Assembly: GCF_024506395.1 (NCBI RefSeq)
Contig: NZ_JANIBO010000001.1
Span: forward strand, 682,001-746,000
DNA length: 64,000 nt
From: Cetobacterium sp. NK01
Lineage (GTDB): Bacteria > Fusobacteriota > Fusobacteriia > Fusobacteriales > Fusobacteriaceae
Direction of reading: 5' to 3'
Shown here: positions 18,735 to 27,272 of the stretch, piece after piece
How positions within the stretch are numbered: position 1 is the first letter of the stretch
Layout of the letters: each line of letters begins with the position of its first letter
Position numbers and translations under genes: made by a program
Notes under the pieces: generated by a model
The model's input: the letters and a program-made list of their open reading frames with translations, nothing else
Told to the model about the DNA's origin: nothing
Database searches by the model: none

Positions 18735-20081
18735 TTAATTTTTTTCAAAATTTTCTTCAATAAACTTTGTTGTAACTTTTCCCGCTCTGTATACTTTATT
18801 ATCTAAAACTTCTAAATGAAACGGTATTGTTGTATCAATCCCTTCTATAATAAACTCACTTAAAGCTCTTTTCATCTTTTCTATAGCTTCTTCTCTAGTA
18901 ATTCCATGAACAATAAGTTTACCTATCATTGAATCATAATAAGGTGAAATTTCATACCCTTGATAAGAATGTGAATCTACTCTCACTCCTGGACCTCCAG
19001 GAACTATATATGTTTCTAATTTTCCTGGTGATGGTAAAAATCCTGCTGTTGTATCTTCTGCATTTATTCTACATTCAATAGCATGTCCAAATAAAACAAC
19101 ATCCTCTTGAGAAATATTTATTCTCTCTCCTTCTGCAACTTTTATTTGTAATTTAATTATATCTATTCCTGTTACCATTTCAGTCACTGTATGTTCAACT
19201 TGAACTCTTGTATTCATTTCCATAAAATAGAAGTTATCATCTTTATCAACTAAAAACTCCAATGTTCCAGCTGAATCATAATTTATAGATTTTGCTAATT
19301 TTACAGCTGCTTCCCCCATAGCTTTTCTAACTTTTGAAGGTAACTTATATGATGGTGCTTCTTCTATTAATTTTTGATGTCTTCTCTGAATTGAACAATC
19401 TCTTTCTCCTAAATGAATAACATTCCCATGCTTATCTCCCATTATTTGAACTTCAACGTGTCTTGGGTTTTCAACAAATTTTTCAATATATACATCTGGA
19501 TTTCCAAAAGCTGACTCTGCTTCTGTTTGAGCTGCAATAATTTTACTCTCTAGCTCTTCTGGAGTTCTAGCTAATCTCATTCCTTTTCCACCACCACCGG
19601 CAGTAGCTTTTATCATTACAGGGTATCCAATTCTCTCTTCAACCTCTTTTCTAGCTTCTTCTATACTTCTAATAATTCCAGTTCCATTTGTTAATGGTAC
19701 CTCATTTTCAATGGCAGTTTTTCTTGCAGTAGCTTTATCTCCCATTCTATCTATTGCTTCTGGACTTGGTCCTATGAATGTAATATTATGTGTCTGGCAT
19801 ATTCTTGCAAATCTTGCATTTTCTGATAAAAATCCATATCCTGGATGAATAGCATTAGCTCCTGTTATCTCTGCTGCTGCCAATATATTTGGTATTTTTA
19901 AGTACGATTCTGTGCTTAAAGGCCCTCCTATACAAACTGCTTCATCCGCTAATCTTACATGTAAACTATCTTTATCTGCTTCTGAGTAAACAGCTACTGT
20001 TTTTATTCCCAATTCTCTTGCAGCTCTTATTATTCTAACAGCGATTTCACCCCTATTAGCAATCAATATCTTTTTAAACAT
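18735..20081 (-). CDS. accC: Acetyl-CoA carboxylase, biotin carboxylase subunit
   Basis: ATP-dependent carboxylation of the biotin carried on a BCCP. At 448 residues it is full length. The N-terminus is [20 protein letters not shown], the ATP-grasp glycine loop [14 protein letters not shown] is near residue 160, [10 protein letters not shown] and [18 protein letters not shown] are intact, so the enzyme looks active. It lies 13 bp after an AccB-like gene that has no acceptor lysine, which raises the question of which carrier it serves. accA and accD are not in the window. Confidence 0.96.
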   Translation of the reverse strand: MFKKILIANRGEIAVRIIRAARELGIKTVAVYSEADKDSLHVRLADEAVCIGGPLSTESYLKIPNILAAAEITGANAIHPGYGFLSENARFARICQTHNITFIGPSPEAIDRMGDKATARKTAIENEVPLTNGTGIIRSIEEARKEVEERIGYPVMIKATAGGGGKGMRLARTPEELESKIIAAQTEAESAFGNPDVYIEKFVENPRHVEVQIMGDKHGNVIHLGERDCSIQRRHQKLIEEAPSYKLPSKVRKAMGEAAVKLAKSINYDSAGTLEFLVDKDDNFYFMEMNTRVQVEHTVTEMVTGIDIIKLQIKVAEGERINISQEDVVLFGHAIECRINAEDTTAGFLPSPGKLETYIVPGGPGVRVDSHSYQGYEISPYYDSMIGKLIVHGITREEAIEKMKRALSEFIIEGIDTTIPFHLEVLDNKVYRAGKVTTKFIEENFEKN

Positions 20082-20094
20082 AAAATCCTCCCAA

Positions 20095-20508
20095 TTATCT
20101 TGCTGTGGCCTTTACTTTTAATAATATCTTACCATAGTCGACAACTCCACCGTCTTCTACAGTTATCTCTAACACCTCACCACTAACAGTAGATTTTAAA
20201 GGTGTTTTTAAACCCATTACATAAATATACCCTAGATCTTGACCTACTTTGATCTTATCTCCAATTTTTACTATATCTTTATAGAAATATTTCCCAATTC
20301 CAGTCGAAACAACAGTTTTTAAATTATCCTCTTTTTTATTTATTTCTTTTGTGACCTGAGTAGTTTCTTTAGGTAAAACTACTTTTCTTTGTGGAGATTT
20401 TTTTATTTTTATTTTTAAATTTTCATTTTCCTCATAACTAATTTCAGTAAGTCCGCACTCACTTAATACATTGATCAAATCTTCAATTTGAAACTCTTCC
20501 TTCTTCAT
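20095..20508 (-). CDS. accB: AccB-like (BCCP-like) protein lacking the biotin lysine
   Basis: The 137-residue protein has the two-part BCCP plan: an N-terminal helix region ([19 protein letters not shown]), a variable lysine-rich linker, and a C-terminal biotinyl/lipoyl beta-barrel from about residue 65 ([25 protein letters not shown]). In an ungapped alignment with ordinary BCCPs the acceptor site A-M-K-M reads V-M-G-L: residue 99 is Gly (codon GGT). A lysine occurs two positions later. ATG 20508 has GGAGG 5 nt upstream; a TTG at 20565 is unusable because it lies in the -35 box. Family placement is firm; biotinylation is doubtful. Confidence 0.85.
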   Translation of the reverse strand: MKKEEFQIEDLINVLSECGLTEISYEENENLKIKIKKSPQRKVVLPKETTQVTKEINKKEDNLKTVVSTGIGKYFYKDIVKIGDKIKVGQDLGYIYVMGLKTPLKSTVSGEVLEITVEDGGVVDYGKILLKVKATAR

Positions 20509-20536
20509 AAGTTCCTCCATCAGTTTTTTATCACTT

Positions 20537-20565
20537 ATTTTAACATAATTTAAAAAATCATTCAA
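20537..20565 (-). promoter_or_regulatory. Promoter of the accB-accC operon
   Basis: Minus-strand TTGAAT (20560-20565) and TAAAAT (20537-20542) with a 17-bp spacer and an extended-10 TGT. Its position rules out any accB start upstream of 20508. Confidence 0.8.
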
Positions 20566-20586
20566 GATAACATTACAACTGTAATT

Positions 20587-23500
20587 TTATCGTATAATTA
20601 TACTTTTTTCTCCTAATAATTCTTCTAATTTTCTTATTAATCCAGGAGTTATCTCTATATTTAATTTAGAATTTTTTAACTCTTTATTTCCATCGATATC
20701 TATAGCAAAACTTAAAGGTACTTCACCTTTATTCTCTAGAAGAATCTCTTTTAACCTACTATATTTGTCTTTAGATTTATCATTAACTAATATGTATAAT
20801 CTATTTTTTTTATTAAATTCAATAGAATTTAATGCTTTTATATTCTTTACAACTATTTTTTTATTTTCATTTCCATTAAAATAATCTATTTGAACACTTC
20901 CATCAATTAAAACAGCTTTTCCTTCAAGTTCAATATTTAAATAATCTTTATATTCTCTTGGAAAAATTATTCCGGAAATTTGATCATAGTAATCTTCTAA
21001 AACAAATGTACACATAGGTTCTTTTGTTTTTTTAGTTAGTATTTTTTTCACATCCCTTAGTATACCATAAGTTTTTATTCCGTGCAGAGAATTTTCTGTT
21101 TTTATCTCTGAAATTCCATTCATCTTATGTGTTTTTATTATCCAATCATACTTATCTAAAGGATGAGCACTATAGTAAAATCCTAAAAATTCTTTTTCTT
21201 TTTCTAATTTTTCATCAGGAGTAAAATCAGATACATCTGGAAATACAAAATTAACAACTTCTGATTTAGCTCCTCCAAAAAGGTTCATTTGTTGAATATC
21301 ATCTTCCTTTATTTTCTTATTAGCATAATCAATAACTTTTTCTATTGACTCTATCTTTTGTTTTCTATTTCCAGGCAATGAATCTAAAGCTCCTGAATAA
21401 ATAAGAGCCTCTATATTTTTTTTATTTAATCCTTGTCCTCTTAATCTATATATAAAATCTTCATATCTTAAAAAATTTCCATTTCTTTCAAACTCAACCT
21501 TTATTTTCTCAGCTAAACTTTCACCAACATTTTTTATTGCTGCTAGAGAAAACCTAATTCCACCATCTTCTACTGTAAATTTTGAAACAGGATTATTTAC
21601 ATCTGAAAGTTTTAACTTTAATTTATGTAACTTTGCATCCTCTATATAAAATGCTACATTTTCTACATTACTTTTCTCAGATGTCATAATTGATGCATAA
21701 TACTCTTCAGGATAAAAACATTTAAAATAAGCTGTCCAATATGCTATTAGTGCATATGCAGCAGAATGGGATTTATTAAAACCGTACCCTGCAAATTTAT
21801 CTATTAAATCAAATATTTCTTCTGCTTTTTCTTTTAAGTAACCATTTTTTATTGCTCTTTCTACGAATTTTTCTCTGTTTTCATCCATTATAGAAGCTTG
21901 TTTTTTCCCCATTGCTCTTCTTAATAAGTCAGCTTCTCCTAAAGAGTAATTAGCCATTATATTTGCTATTTTCATTACTTGTTCTTGATATAAAATAACA
22001 CCATATGTTTCTTTTAAAACTTTCTCTAAAGTTGGATGTGGATATTTTATTTCTTCAATTCCATTTTTACAATTTATAAAATTTTCTACCATTCCCGATC
22101 CTAAAGGACCTGGTCTATATAAAGCTAATAATGCAATTATATCTTCAAATCTATTTGGTTTTAACTGAACTAGAATCTTTCTTATCCCCAAAGATTCTAA
22201 TTGAAATACTCCTAAACTATCTCCTGTTGAAAGCATCTCATATACTTTCTTTTCATTTAAACTTATATCTTCTAATTTTATCTTTTTATTTTTACTTTCT
22301 TTTATATAATCAATTGTTCTTTGTAAATTCGTTAAGTTTCTAAGACCTAAAAAATCCATTTTTAAAAGACCTAGCTCTTCTAATTCTTTCATTTGATATT
22401 GAGTTGATATTGTATGGTCTTTGTTGTCACTGTATAGTGGTACAATTTCAATCAAAGGATCTTTTGTTATAACTACACCTGCTGCATGTATTGAAGCATG
22501 TCTAACCTTATTTTCTAATCTTTGAGACAAATTTATTAAGTTTCTAACTTCACTATCTTCTGTATATAAATCTCTTATTTCTGGATTTTCTTTTAATGCT
22601 TCTCCTAAAGTTGAAAAAGGTGGTATTAATTTAGCAATCTTATCCACTTTAACTAAACTTACATCTAAAACTCTACCAACATCTCTCAACGCAGCTCTAG
22701 CTTTCATCCTTCCAAATGTTATTATTTGAGCAACCTTATCTGAGCCGTACTTTTGAGTGACATAATCTATTACTTCTCCTCTTCTCTCTTGACAAATATC
22801 TATATCTATATCTGGCATAGATATTCTTTCTGGATTAAGAAACCTTTCAAAGATAAGATTATATTTTAATGGATCTAAATCTGTTATTTTTAGAGCATAA
22901 GCTACTAAGCTTCCTGCTGCTGATCCTCTTCCAGGACCTATTGGTATATTTTGTCCTTTGGCGTATGCTATAAAGTCCCACACAACAATAAAATATTCTT
23001 CATATCCCATTTTTAAGATAACTTCTAATTCATACTCAACCCTTTTTAGTAATTCTTCACTTAATCCAGAAGGATATCTTTGAGCTAGTCCTTGGTAAAC
23101 TATTTTTCTTAAAAACTCTCCTGGGGTTTTTACACAATTTGGTATCTGATATTTAGGAAACTTTAGCTCTCCAAATTCTAAATTTAAATTACATTTTTCT
23201 GCAATTTCTTCCGTTGTATTGACTGCATCAATAAATTCATCACCTAATGAGTTTAACACTTCTATTCTACTTTTTAAAAACAACTCCTTAGTTTCAATTT
23301 TCATTCTATTTGTATCTGAAACTTTAGCTCCAGTTTGAATACATATCACTAAATCTTGTAATACATGATCTCCTTCATAAACATAATGAGTATCATTCGT
23401 TGCAACACATTTTATCTCGTATTTTTTTGAATATCTTTGAAGCTCTCTATTTAACTCTTGCTGTCCATCTATACCATTGCCTTGTACTTCTAAATAAAAA

Positions 23501-24003
23501 TTTTCTTTTCCAAAAATATTTATATAGTTTTCTATTTTTTTTCCAACTGTCATTTCATCTTCATTTTCTAATATAGCTCTAGATATCTCTCCCTGCATAC
23601 AAGCTGAAAGAGCTATTATTCCTTCACTATGCATTTTTAGAAATTCTTTATCTACACGTGGTCTATAGTAAAATCCATTTAAAAATCCTGCTGACGATAT
23701 TTTTAAAAGATTTTTATATCCCGTTATATTTTTAGCTAAAAGTATCAAGTGAAAATTTCTTCCCTCTTTTTTATCCATCTGAAACTCTGAAATATATGCC
23801 TCTATTCCTATAATAGGTTTTATTCCTTTATTTATTGCACTTTTATAAAACTCTATAGCTCCATACATATTACCATGGTCTGTTATTGCTATAGCTTTCA
23901 TGTTTAATTCTTTTGCTCTTTCTAAATACTCATCTATCTTTCCAACTCCATCTAGAAGACTGTACTCTGTATGTAGATGTAAATGAACAAAATTTTTATT
24001 CAT
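20587..24003 (-). CDS. dnaE: DNA polymerase III subunit alpha (DnaE)
   Basis: Replicative polymerase. The 1138 residues start with a PHP domain (HLHTEYSLLDG, ITDHGNMYGA), followed by the C-family polymerase core with GPGRGSAAGSL near residue 358 and the catalytic PDIDIDI near residue 397, tandem HhH region, and a C-terminal OB-fold. This is the DnaE (not PolC) architecture. GGAGGAG precedes the ATG, and the upstream MFS gene overlaps it by 8 bp, so the two are translationally linked. Confidence 0.96.
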   Translation of the reverse strand: MNKNFVHLHLHTEYSLLDGVGKIDEYLERAKELNMKAIAITDHGNMYGAIEFYKSAINKGIKPIIGIEAYISEFQMDKKEGRNFHLILLAKNITGYKNLLKISSAGFLNGFYYRPRVDKEFLKMHSEGIIALSACMQGEISRAILENEDEMTVGKKIENYINIFGKENFYLEVQGNGIDGQQELNRELQRYSKKYEIKCVATNDTHYVYEGDHVLQDLVICIQTGAKVSDTNRMKIETKELFLKSRIEVLNSLGDEFIDAVNTTEEIAEKCNLNLEFGELKFPKYQIPNCVKTPGEFLRKIVYQGLAQRYPSGLSEELLKRVEYELEVILKMGYEEYFIVVWDFIAYAKGQNIPIGPGRGSAAGSLVAYALKITDLDPLKYNLIFERFLNPERISMPDIDIDICQERRGEVIDYVTQKYGSDKVAQIITFGRMKARAALRDVGRVLDVSLVKVDKIAKLIPPFSTLGEALKENPEIRDLYTEDSEVRNLINLSQRLENKVRHASIHAAGVVITKDPLIEIVPLYSDNKDHTISTQYQMKELEELGLLKMDFLGLRNLTNLQRTIDYIKESKNKKIKLEDISLNEKKVYEMLSTGDSLGVFQLESLGIRKILVQLKPNRFEDIIALLALYRPGPLGSGMVENFINCKNGIEEIKYPHPTLEKVLKETYGVILYQEQVMKIANIMANYSLGEADLLRRAMGKKQASIMDENREKFVERAIKNGYLKEKAEEIFDLIDKFAGYGFNKSHSAAYALIAYWTAYFKCFYPEEYYASIMTSEKSNVENVAFYIEDAKLHKLKLKLSDVNNPVSKFTVEDGGIRFSLAAIKNVGESLAEKIKVEFERNGNFLRYEDFIYRLRGQGLNKKNIEALIYSGALDSLPGNRKQKIESIEKVIDYANKKIKEDDIQQMNLFGGAKSEVVNFVFPDVSDFTPDEKLEKEKEFLGFYYSAHPLDKYDWIIKTHKMNGISEIKTENSLHGIKTYGILRDVKKILTKKTKEPMCTFVLEDYYDQISGIIFPREYKDYLNIELEGKAVLIDGSVQIDYFNGNENKKIVVKNIKALNSIEFNKKNRLYILVNDKSKDKYSRLKEILLENKGEVPLSFAIDIDGNKELKNSKLNIEITPGLIRKLEELLGEKSIIIR

Positions 24004-25189
24004 CCGCTCCTCCTCTCAATGGCTTTTCCTCTTTAAAACTTCTATAAAAAACACCAGTTCCTATTAAATATAAAACTACTGTTATATAATACGGAAAGTT
24101 GTACGAAACTTTTTCCATTAAATATCCTGCAATAATCATACTTAGAGCTCTTGTTACATTAGATGACACAGAAACAATACTACTCATCAAAGCTCTGCTT
24201 TCATACTCTACAGTTTCTAAAGATATATTTTGAATAAGTGGTTGGTTTAAATTCATCAATGTCGATCTTAAAAAAAATGAGACTCCTAAAACAAAAATTC
24301 CTTGAGGAAAAGCAATTGATATTAAAAATGGTATTGATAACAATTGACAAACAACAACTGTATTTTCTCTTCCAAGAATTTTAGATATGTAAGGAACTAA
24401 TAAACCTCCTATAACTAACCCTATTTGTGATAATCCCATAATAATACCTACCTTCTCATTATCTATGTTCAAGGAAAATTTTAAATATACACTAAAAAAT
24501 GGTATTACTAATCCTGCTCCAAATCCAATAATCGTATTATAAATAACAAATTTTAAAGCTTGCCCACTCATAACTTCTTTAAAACCCTTAAAAAAATCTT
24601 TACTTTTATTACTTTTTACCTTATCATTAATTTTTAAATTTTTTAAAGGATAGAATCCTATTAAAATTATAAATACACACAATATATATACCAATGGAAT
24701 TGATTTTTCTATTGCAAAAATTTTCCCAAAAGTTTTAATTAATTTTCCAGCACTATAACTTGCAAATACTGTTCCTAAGCTTTGACTTACAAAATTTTTG
24801 CTAAAAACTTTTACTCTTTCTTTTTCAGAAGAATTTTCAATTAAAAGAACCCCTATAGATGAAAACGGAAATCCATAGCCTATTCCCATTATACCTGTAG
24901 ATAATTTTATTAAAAATGGATTAATAAAAAAACTTACACCTAAAATGCCAATAGACATAAATACTAATCCTATAGATATTGTTTTTTTAAAGCCTATTTT
25001 TGAACTCAAGTAAGCATTTATCATTGATCCTAAGGCTATTGATACACTTCCTATTGATAAAACTTGCCCTACTATGCTTTCACCATAACCTAGATTTTTA
25101 ACATGTATTCCTGTAAAAACATTAAAAACTCCTGAAATAATAGCTGTTGTAACCACATTTATAAAAATTATTTTATCAATTTGCTTCAA
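23996..25189 (-). CDS. Major facilitator superfamily transporter
   Basis: The 397 residues form about 12 hydrophobic segments with a basic central loop (about 190-205, KINDKVKSNKSKD), the usual 6+6 MFS layout. I cannot assign the substrate. The start is TTG at 25189, set by a GGGGGAG ribosome-binding site 6 nt upstream. A TATAAT box lies at about 25216-25221, between this gene and the tandem terminators. The 3' end overlaps dnaE by 8 bp; linking a transporter to dnaE is unusual and probably accidental. Confidence 0.82.
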   Translation of the reverse strand: MKQIDKIIFINVVTTAIISGVFNVFTGIHVKNLGYGESIVGQVLSIGSVSIALGSMINAYLSSKIGFKKTISIGLVFMSIGILGVSFFINPFLIKLSTGIMGIGYGFPFSSIGVLLIENSSEKERVKVFSKNFVSQSLGTVFASYSAGKLIKTFGKIFAIEKSIPLVYILCVFIILIGFYPLKNLKINDKVKSNKSKDFFKGFKEVMSGQALKFVIYNTIIGFGAGLVIPFFSVYLKFSLNIDNEKVGIIMGLSQIGLVIGGLLVPYISKILGRENTVVVCQLLSIPFLISIAFPQGIFVLGVSFFLRSTLMNLNQPLIQNISLETVEYESRALMSSIVSVSSNVTRALSMIIAGYLMEKVSYNFPYYITVVLYLIGTGVFYRSFKEEKPLRGGADE

Positions 25190-25249
25190 CTTTATCTCCC
25201 CCTAAAATTGACCTAATATATTATACAATATAAATCTATAAAAAAAAAT

Positions 25250-25271
25250 ACTTCCAATTAGAATTAGAAGT
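25250..25271 (-). terminator. Second terminator downstream of the candidate small RNA
   Basis: Minus-strand hairpin ACTTCTAATT/AATTGGAAGT (one U-G pair, 2-nt loop) followed by A and nine Ts. It lies 11 bp beyond the first terminator hairpin, giving a tandem stop before the MFS gene. Confidence 0.75.
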
Positions 25272-25273
25272 AC

Positions 25274-25315
25274 AAAAAAATGAAACGACCTTCCGGGGGG
25301 GATAGAAGGCCGTTT
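25274..25315 (-). terminator. Terminator hairpin with C7 loop
   Basis: 11-bp stem (one G-U) around the loop UAUCCCCCCCG, then UUUCAUUUUUUU on the minus strand. Confidence 0.75.
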
Positions 25316-25395
25316 ACAGGGGGGGATTAAATAATACTTTTATAAGTATAAAGTCTTCGTTGTAACTAAAAATTATTATTAATCTTTTTAATTAC
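25274..25395 (-). ncRNA. Candidate C-rich small regulatory RNA
   Basis: A minus-strand transcript of about 120 nt fits between a sigma-E-like promoter (25401-25429) and a terminator. It carries two CCCCCCC runs: one single-stranded (25319-25325) and one (25295-25301) in the loop of the terminal hairpin AAACGGCCUUC/GAAGGUCGUUU (25283-25315), followed by CAUUUUUUUG. The stem has a G-U pair on this strand but an A-C mismatch on the other, which supports the direction. C7 loops would bind G-rich ribosome-binding sites. Fusobacterium nucleatum has a sigma-E-dependent sRNA, FoxI, that represses membrane proteins; kinship is a guess. It could alternatively be the 3' UTR of rlmA. Confidence 0.55.
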
Positions 25396-25400
25396 ACTTT

Positions 25401-25429
25401 TTTGACGCAACACTTTGTGGAAAAGTTTT
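25401..25429 (-). promoter_or_regulatory. Possible sigma-E-type promoter
   Basis: Minus-strand AAAACTT (25423-25429), 16-bp spacer, GTCAAA (25401-25406). This resembles the proteobacterial sigma-E consensus (GGAACTT and GTCAAA/TCTRA). A match to a sigma-70 promoter here is poor. Inference from pattern only. Confidence 0.4.
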
Positions 25430-25436
25430 AATCTTT

Positions 25437-26258
25437 TTAATTTTTTTCAAAAATATCTATATTTACTTCAACTATCGTTTTTAATTTATTCAAAGCAAAT
25501 AATTTTTCAACTCCTTTTTGTGGACTTCTCCATCTATAAGGTGTCATATTAAATAAGTTTTCTATACTTTCTTTTTCTAAAATTTCAGTCTCATATTTTA
25601 TGTTTATTGTTTCTAAATGATTAAATAATTTTAAGTCTTCTACTGGAGAGTAAAACTCTTTTCTTACAGAGTCATATACTACTTCTTTTAACTGTAATAA
25701 GTGATTTTCTCCTGTTGAAACTACAATTAATTTTCCACCTTTTTTTAAAGTTCTCATTTTTTCTTCAGGTATTATTTTAGCAAACATACATATTATAAAA
25801 TCTAAACTTTCATTTTCTATTGGTAATGAACTTGCACTAGCTACAATCCATTCAATACTTTTATAAGATTTTGCTGCTGAAACAATCGCCTCTTTAGAAA
25901 TATCAATTCCTATTATTTGGTTTTTTATATTTGATTCATCTAATTTTTCTTTAAGTCTATTTGTATAATATCCCTCTCCACAACCTATATCTAGTATTTT
26001 AACTTCTTTATTTTTTATGCTATTTAAAATAATTTCATTTACTCCATTTGATATCCCTTCATAATACCCTTTCTCCAAATAATTTTTTCTACTTAAAACC
26101 ATCTCTTTATTATCTCCTGGTATTTTACTATTTTTTTGATTAGATAATAATAAATTTACATGGCCATATTTAGAAATATCAAAATTATGATTTCCTTCAC
26201 ATATATATTTTCTATCAATTTTTACCATTTTTTTATTACAAACTGGACAAATTATCAT
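25437..26258 (-). CDS. rlmA: RlmA-type 23S rRNA guanine-N1 methyltransferase
   Basis: The 273 residues begin with a zinc-ribbon (CPVC near residue 4, then CEGNHNFDISKYGHVNLL) followed by a SAM-dependent methyltransferase domain with motif I ILDIGCGEGYYTNRL near residue 95. This is the RlmA layout, which methylates N1 of a guanine in helix 35 of 23S rRNA. Which of the related positions (745 or 748) is modified cannot be read from sequence. GAGGTAGAT precedes the ATG. It is transcribed toward the candidate small RNA and its terminator. Confidence 0.87.
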   Translation of the reverse strand: MIICPVCNKKMVKIDRKYICEGNHNFDISKYGHVNLLLSNQKNSKIPGDNKEMVLSRKNYLEKGYYEGISNGVNEIILNSIKNKEVKILDIGCGEGYYTNRLKEKLDESNIKNQIIGIDISKEAIVSAAKSYKSIEWIVASASSLPIENESLDFIICMFAKIIPEEKMRTLKKGGKLIVVSTGENHLLQLKEVVYDSVRKEFYSPVEDLKLFNHLETINIKYETEILEKESIENLFNMTPYRWRSPQKGVEKLFALNKLKTIVEVNIDIFEKN

Positions 26259-26313
26259 TTTATCTACCTCACTATTTTTTTATCTTCTATATATTATATC
26301 ATATATTTTATGT

Positions 26314-26319
26314 TATAAT
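26314..26319 (+). promoter_or_regulatory. -10 box upstream of the orphan gene
   Basis: TATAAT directly precedes an in-frame ATG at 26320. Because transcription would start about 7 nt downstream, that ATG cannot be the start; ATG 26350 is used instead. The -35 is weak. Confidence 0.6.
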
Positions 26320-26349
26320 ATGTTAAAAAATAATGGTGGTGATCTGTTT

Positions 26350-26958
26350 ATGAAAGAAAACTTTTTCAACGATTTTATTACAAATTTTTATGAGAAAATT
26401 GAAATAGAATTTGAAACATTAATGAAAAAAGAAAAAACAAAAAAGTTGTCTGTTGCTAATTTAGAAATTGATGTTATAGATTATTTAGATGATAGTAAGA
26501 CTCCTATTATAGAAACAATCAAAGAGAATGAAAATGGCGTTGAAATATTTTTAAAAAATAAAGAACAAGCTCCTTCAGCTTACAGCATCGAAGAAATTTA
26601 CCATCCTTTCTCATTAGCTGTTTTAGTTGACAAATTAATTAAAAAAAATAAATATGTTAATATACTTGAAAATTTTTATATTGAATCAGAAGAATTAGCT
26701 AAAGACTTTTTAAAAAAAGAGGATACTTCATCATTAAATATTGAATCAGAAGGTCTTGAAGTCTTAGCAATCTCTAAAGCAACTGGAATCTATAAATTAG
26801 GTGAAGGAATAGTTACTGAAATACTTTTATTAAATGATAGAGTTTTCTTAAACATAAAAAATGATGATAATGAAATTGTTATGGCTCACATTGTTGAATG
26901 CAATGCTGCTGATTTAGCTATGCTTTTAAATAACATTTTATTTCCTGAAAATAATTAA
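26350..26958 (+). CDS. Conserved-looking protein of unknown function
   Basis: I do not recognise this 202-residue protein. It is soluble, acidic, has no signal peptide, membrane helix or cysteine-pair motif, and no nucleotide-binding loop. The N-terminal half is lysine/glutamate-rich (FYEKIEIEFETLMKKEKTKK); the C-terminal half alternates beta-like stretches (GEGIVTEILLLNDRVFLNIKND) and ends in helix-like NAADLAMLLNNILF. The start is fixed by GGTGGTGAT before ATG 26350 and the -10 box upstream. It is a single-gene unit transcribed against its neighbours and ended by a bidirectional terminator. No function is proposed. Confidence 0.8.
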   Translation: MKENFFNDFITNFYEKIEIEFETLMKKEKTKKLSVANLEIDVIDYLDDSKTPIIETIKENENGVEIFLKNKEQAPSAYSIEEIYHPFSLAVLVDKLIKKNKYVNILENFYIESEELAKDFLKKEDTSSLNIESEGLEVLAISKATGIYKLGEGIVTEILLLNDRVFLNIKNDDNEIVMAHIVECNAADLAMLLNNILFPENN

Positions 26959-26962
26959 AGAA

Positions 26963-26987
26963 AATGGCGGTGTAGCACACCGCCATT
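26963..26987. terminator. Bidirectional terminator between the orphan gene and acyP
   Basis: 10-bp perfect arms AATGGCGGTG/CACCGCCATT with a 5-nt loop. The U-tract is better on the minus strand (TTTTCTTT). It overlaps the acyP stop codon. Confidence 0.8.
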
Positions 26988-27255
26988 AATATATTACTTC
27001 AAATGATTTAAATTCAGATTTATCTTCTTCATTTTCCTCTATCTCAACAACTTTACTTAAAGATGATCCTATCTTTAAATACTTTTTAAAATTTTCAACT
27101 ATTCTTTCTTCTCCCTGAGCAAAAACTTCTACATCACCATTTATCATATTCTTTACAGTGCCTTTAATTCCAAGTCTTGTTGCATTTAAATATGTTGTTA
27201 TTCTATATCCCACTCCTTGAACTTCACCTTTTATTATAAAATGATATGTTTTCAT
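26986..27255 (-). CDS. acyP: Acylphosphatase
   Basis: Hydrolyses acyl phosphates such as acetyl- or carbamoyl-phosphate. The 89 residues contain the signature GEVQGVGYRITTYLNATRLGIKGTVKN, with the catalytic arginine at VGYR and the asparagine at GTVKN; the second motif is GDVEVFAQGE. It lies 17 bp downstream of pepT, so the two are probably co-transcribed. The C-terminal tail after the fold is slightly longer and acidic. Confidence 0.92.
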   Translation of the reverse strand: MKTYHFIIKGEVQGVGYRITTYLNATRLGIKGTVKNMINGDVEVFAQGEERIVENFKKYLKIGSSLSKVVEIEENEEDKSEFKSFEVIY

Positions 27256-27272
27256 TTTTACCTCCTAAGAAT

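Noticed and set aside
20509-20565. Longer AccB start at TTG 20565
   Set aside because: That TTG is the first part of a -35 box; the mRNA would start downstream of it, and GGAGG fits ATG 20508.
25283-25325. Plus-strand RNA with G7 loops (G-quadruplex)
   Set aside because: On the plus strand the stem has an A-C mismatch, no U-tract follows, and there are only two G runs; the minus-strand reading is better supported.
26320-26349. Longer start of the orphan gene at ATG 26320
   Set aside because: The ATG directly abuts the TATAAT box, so it would not be inside the transcript; GGTGGTGAT supports ATG 26350.
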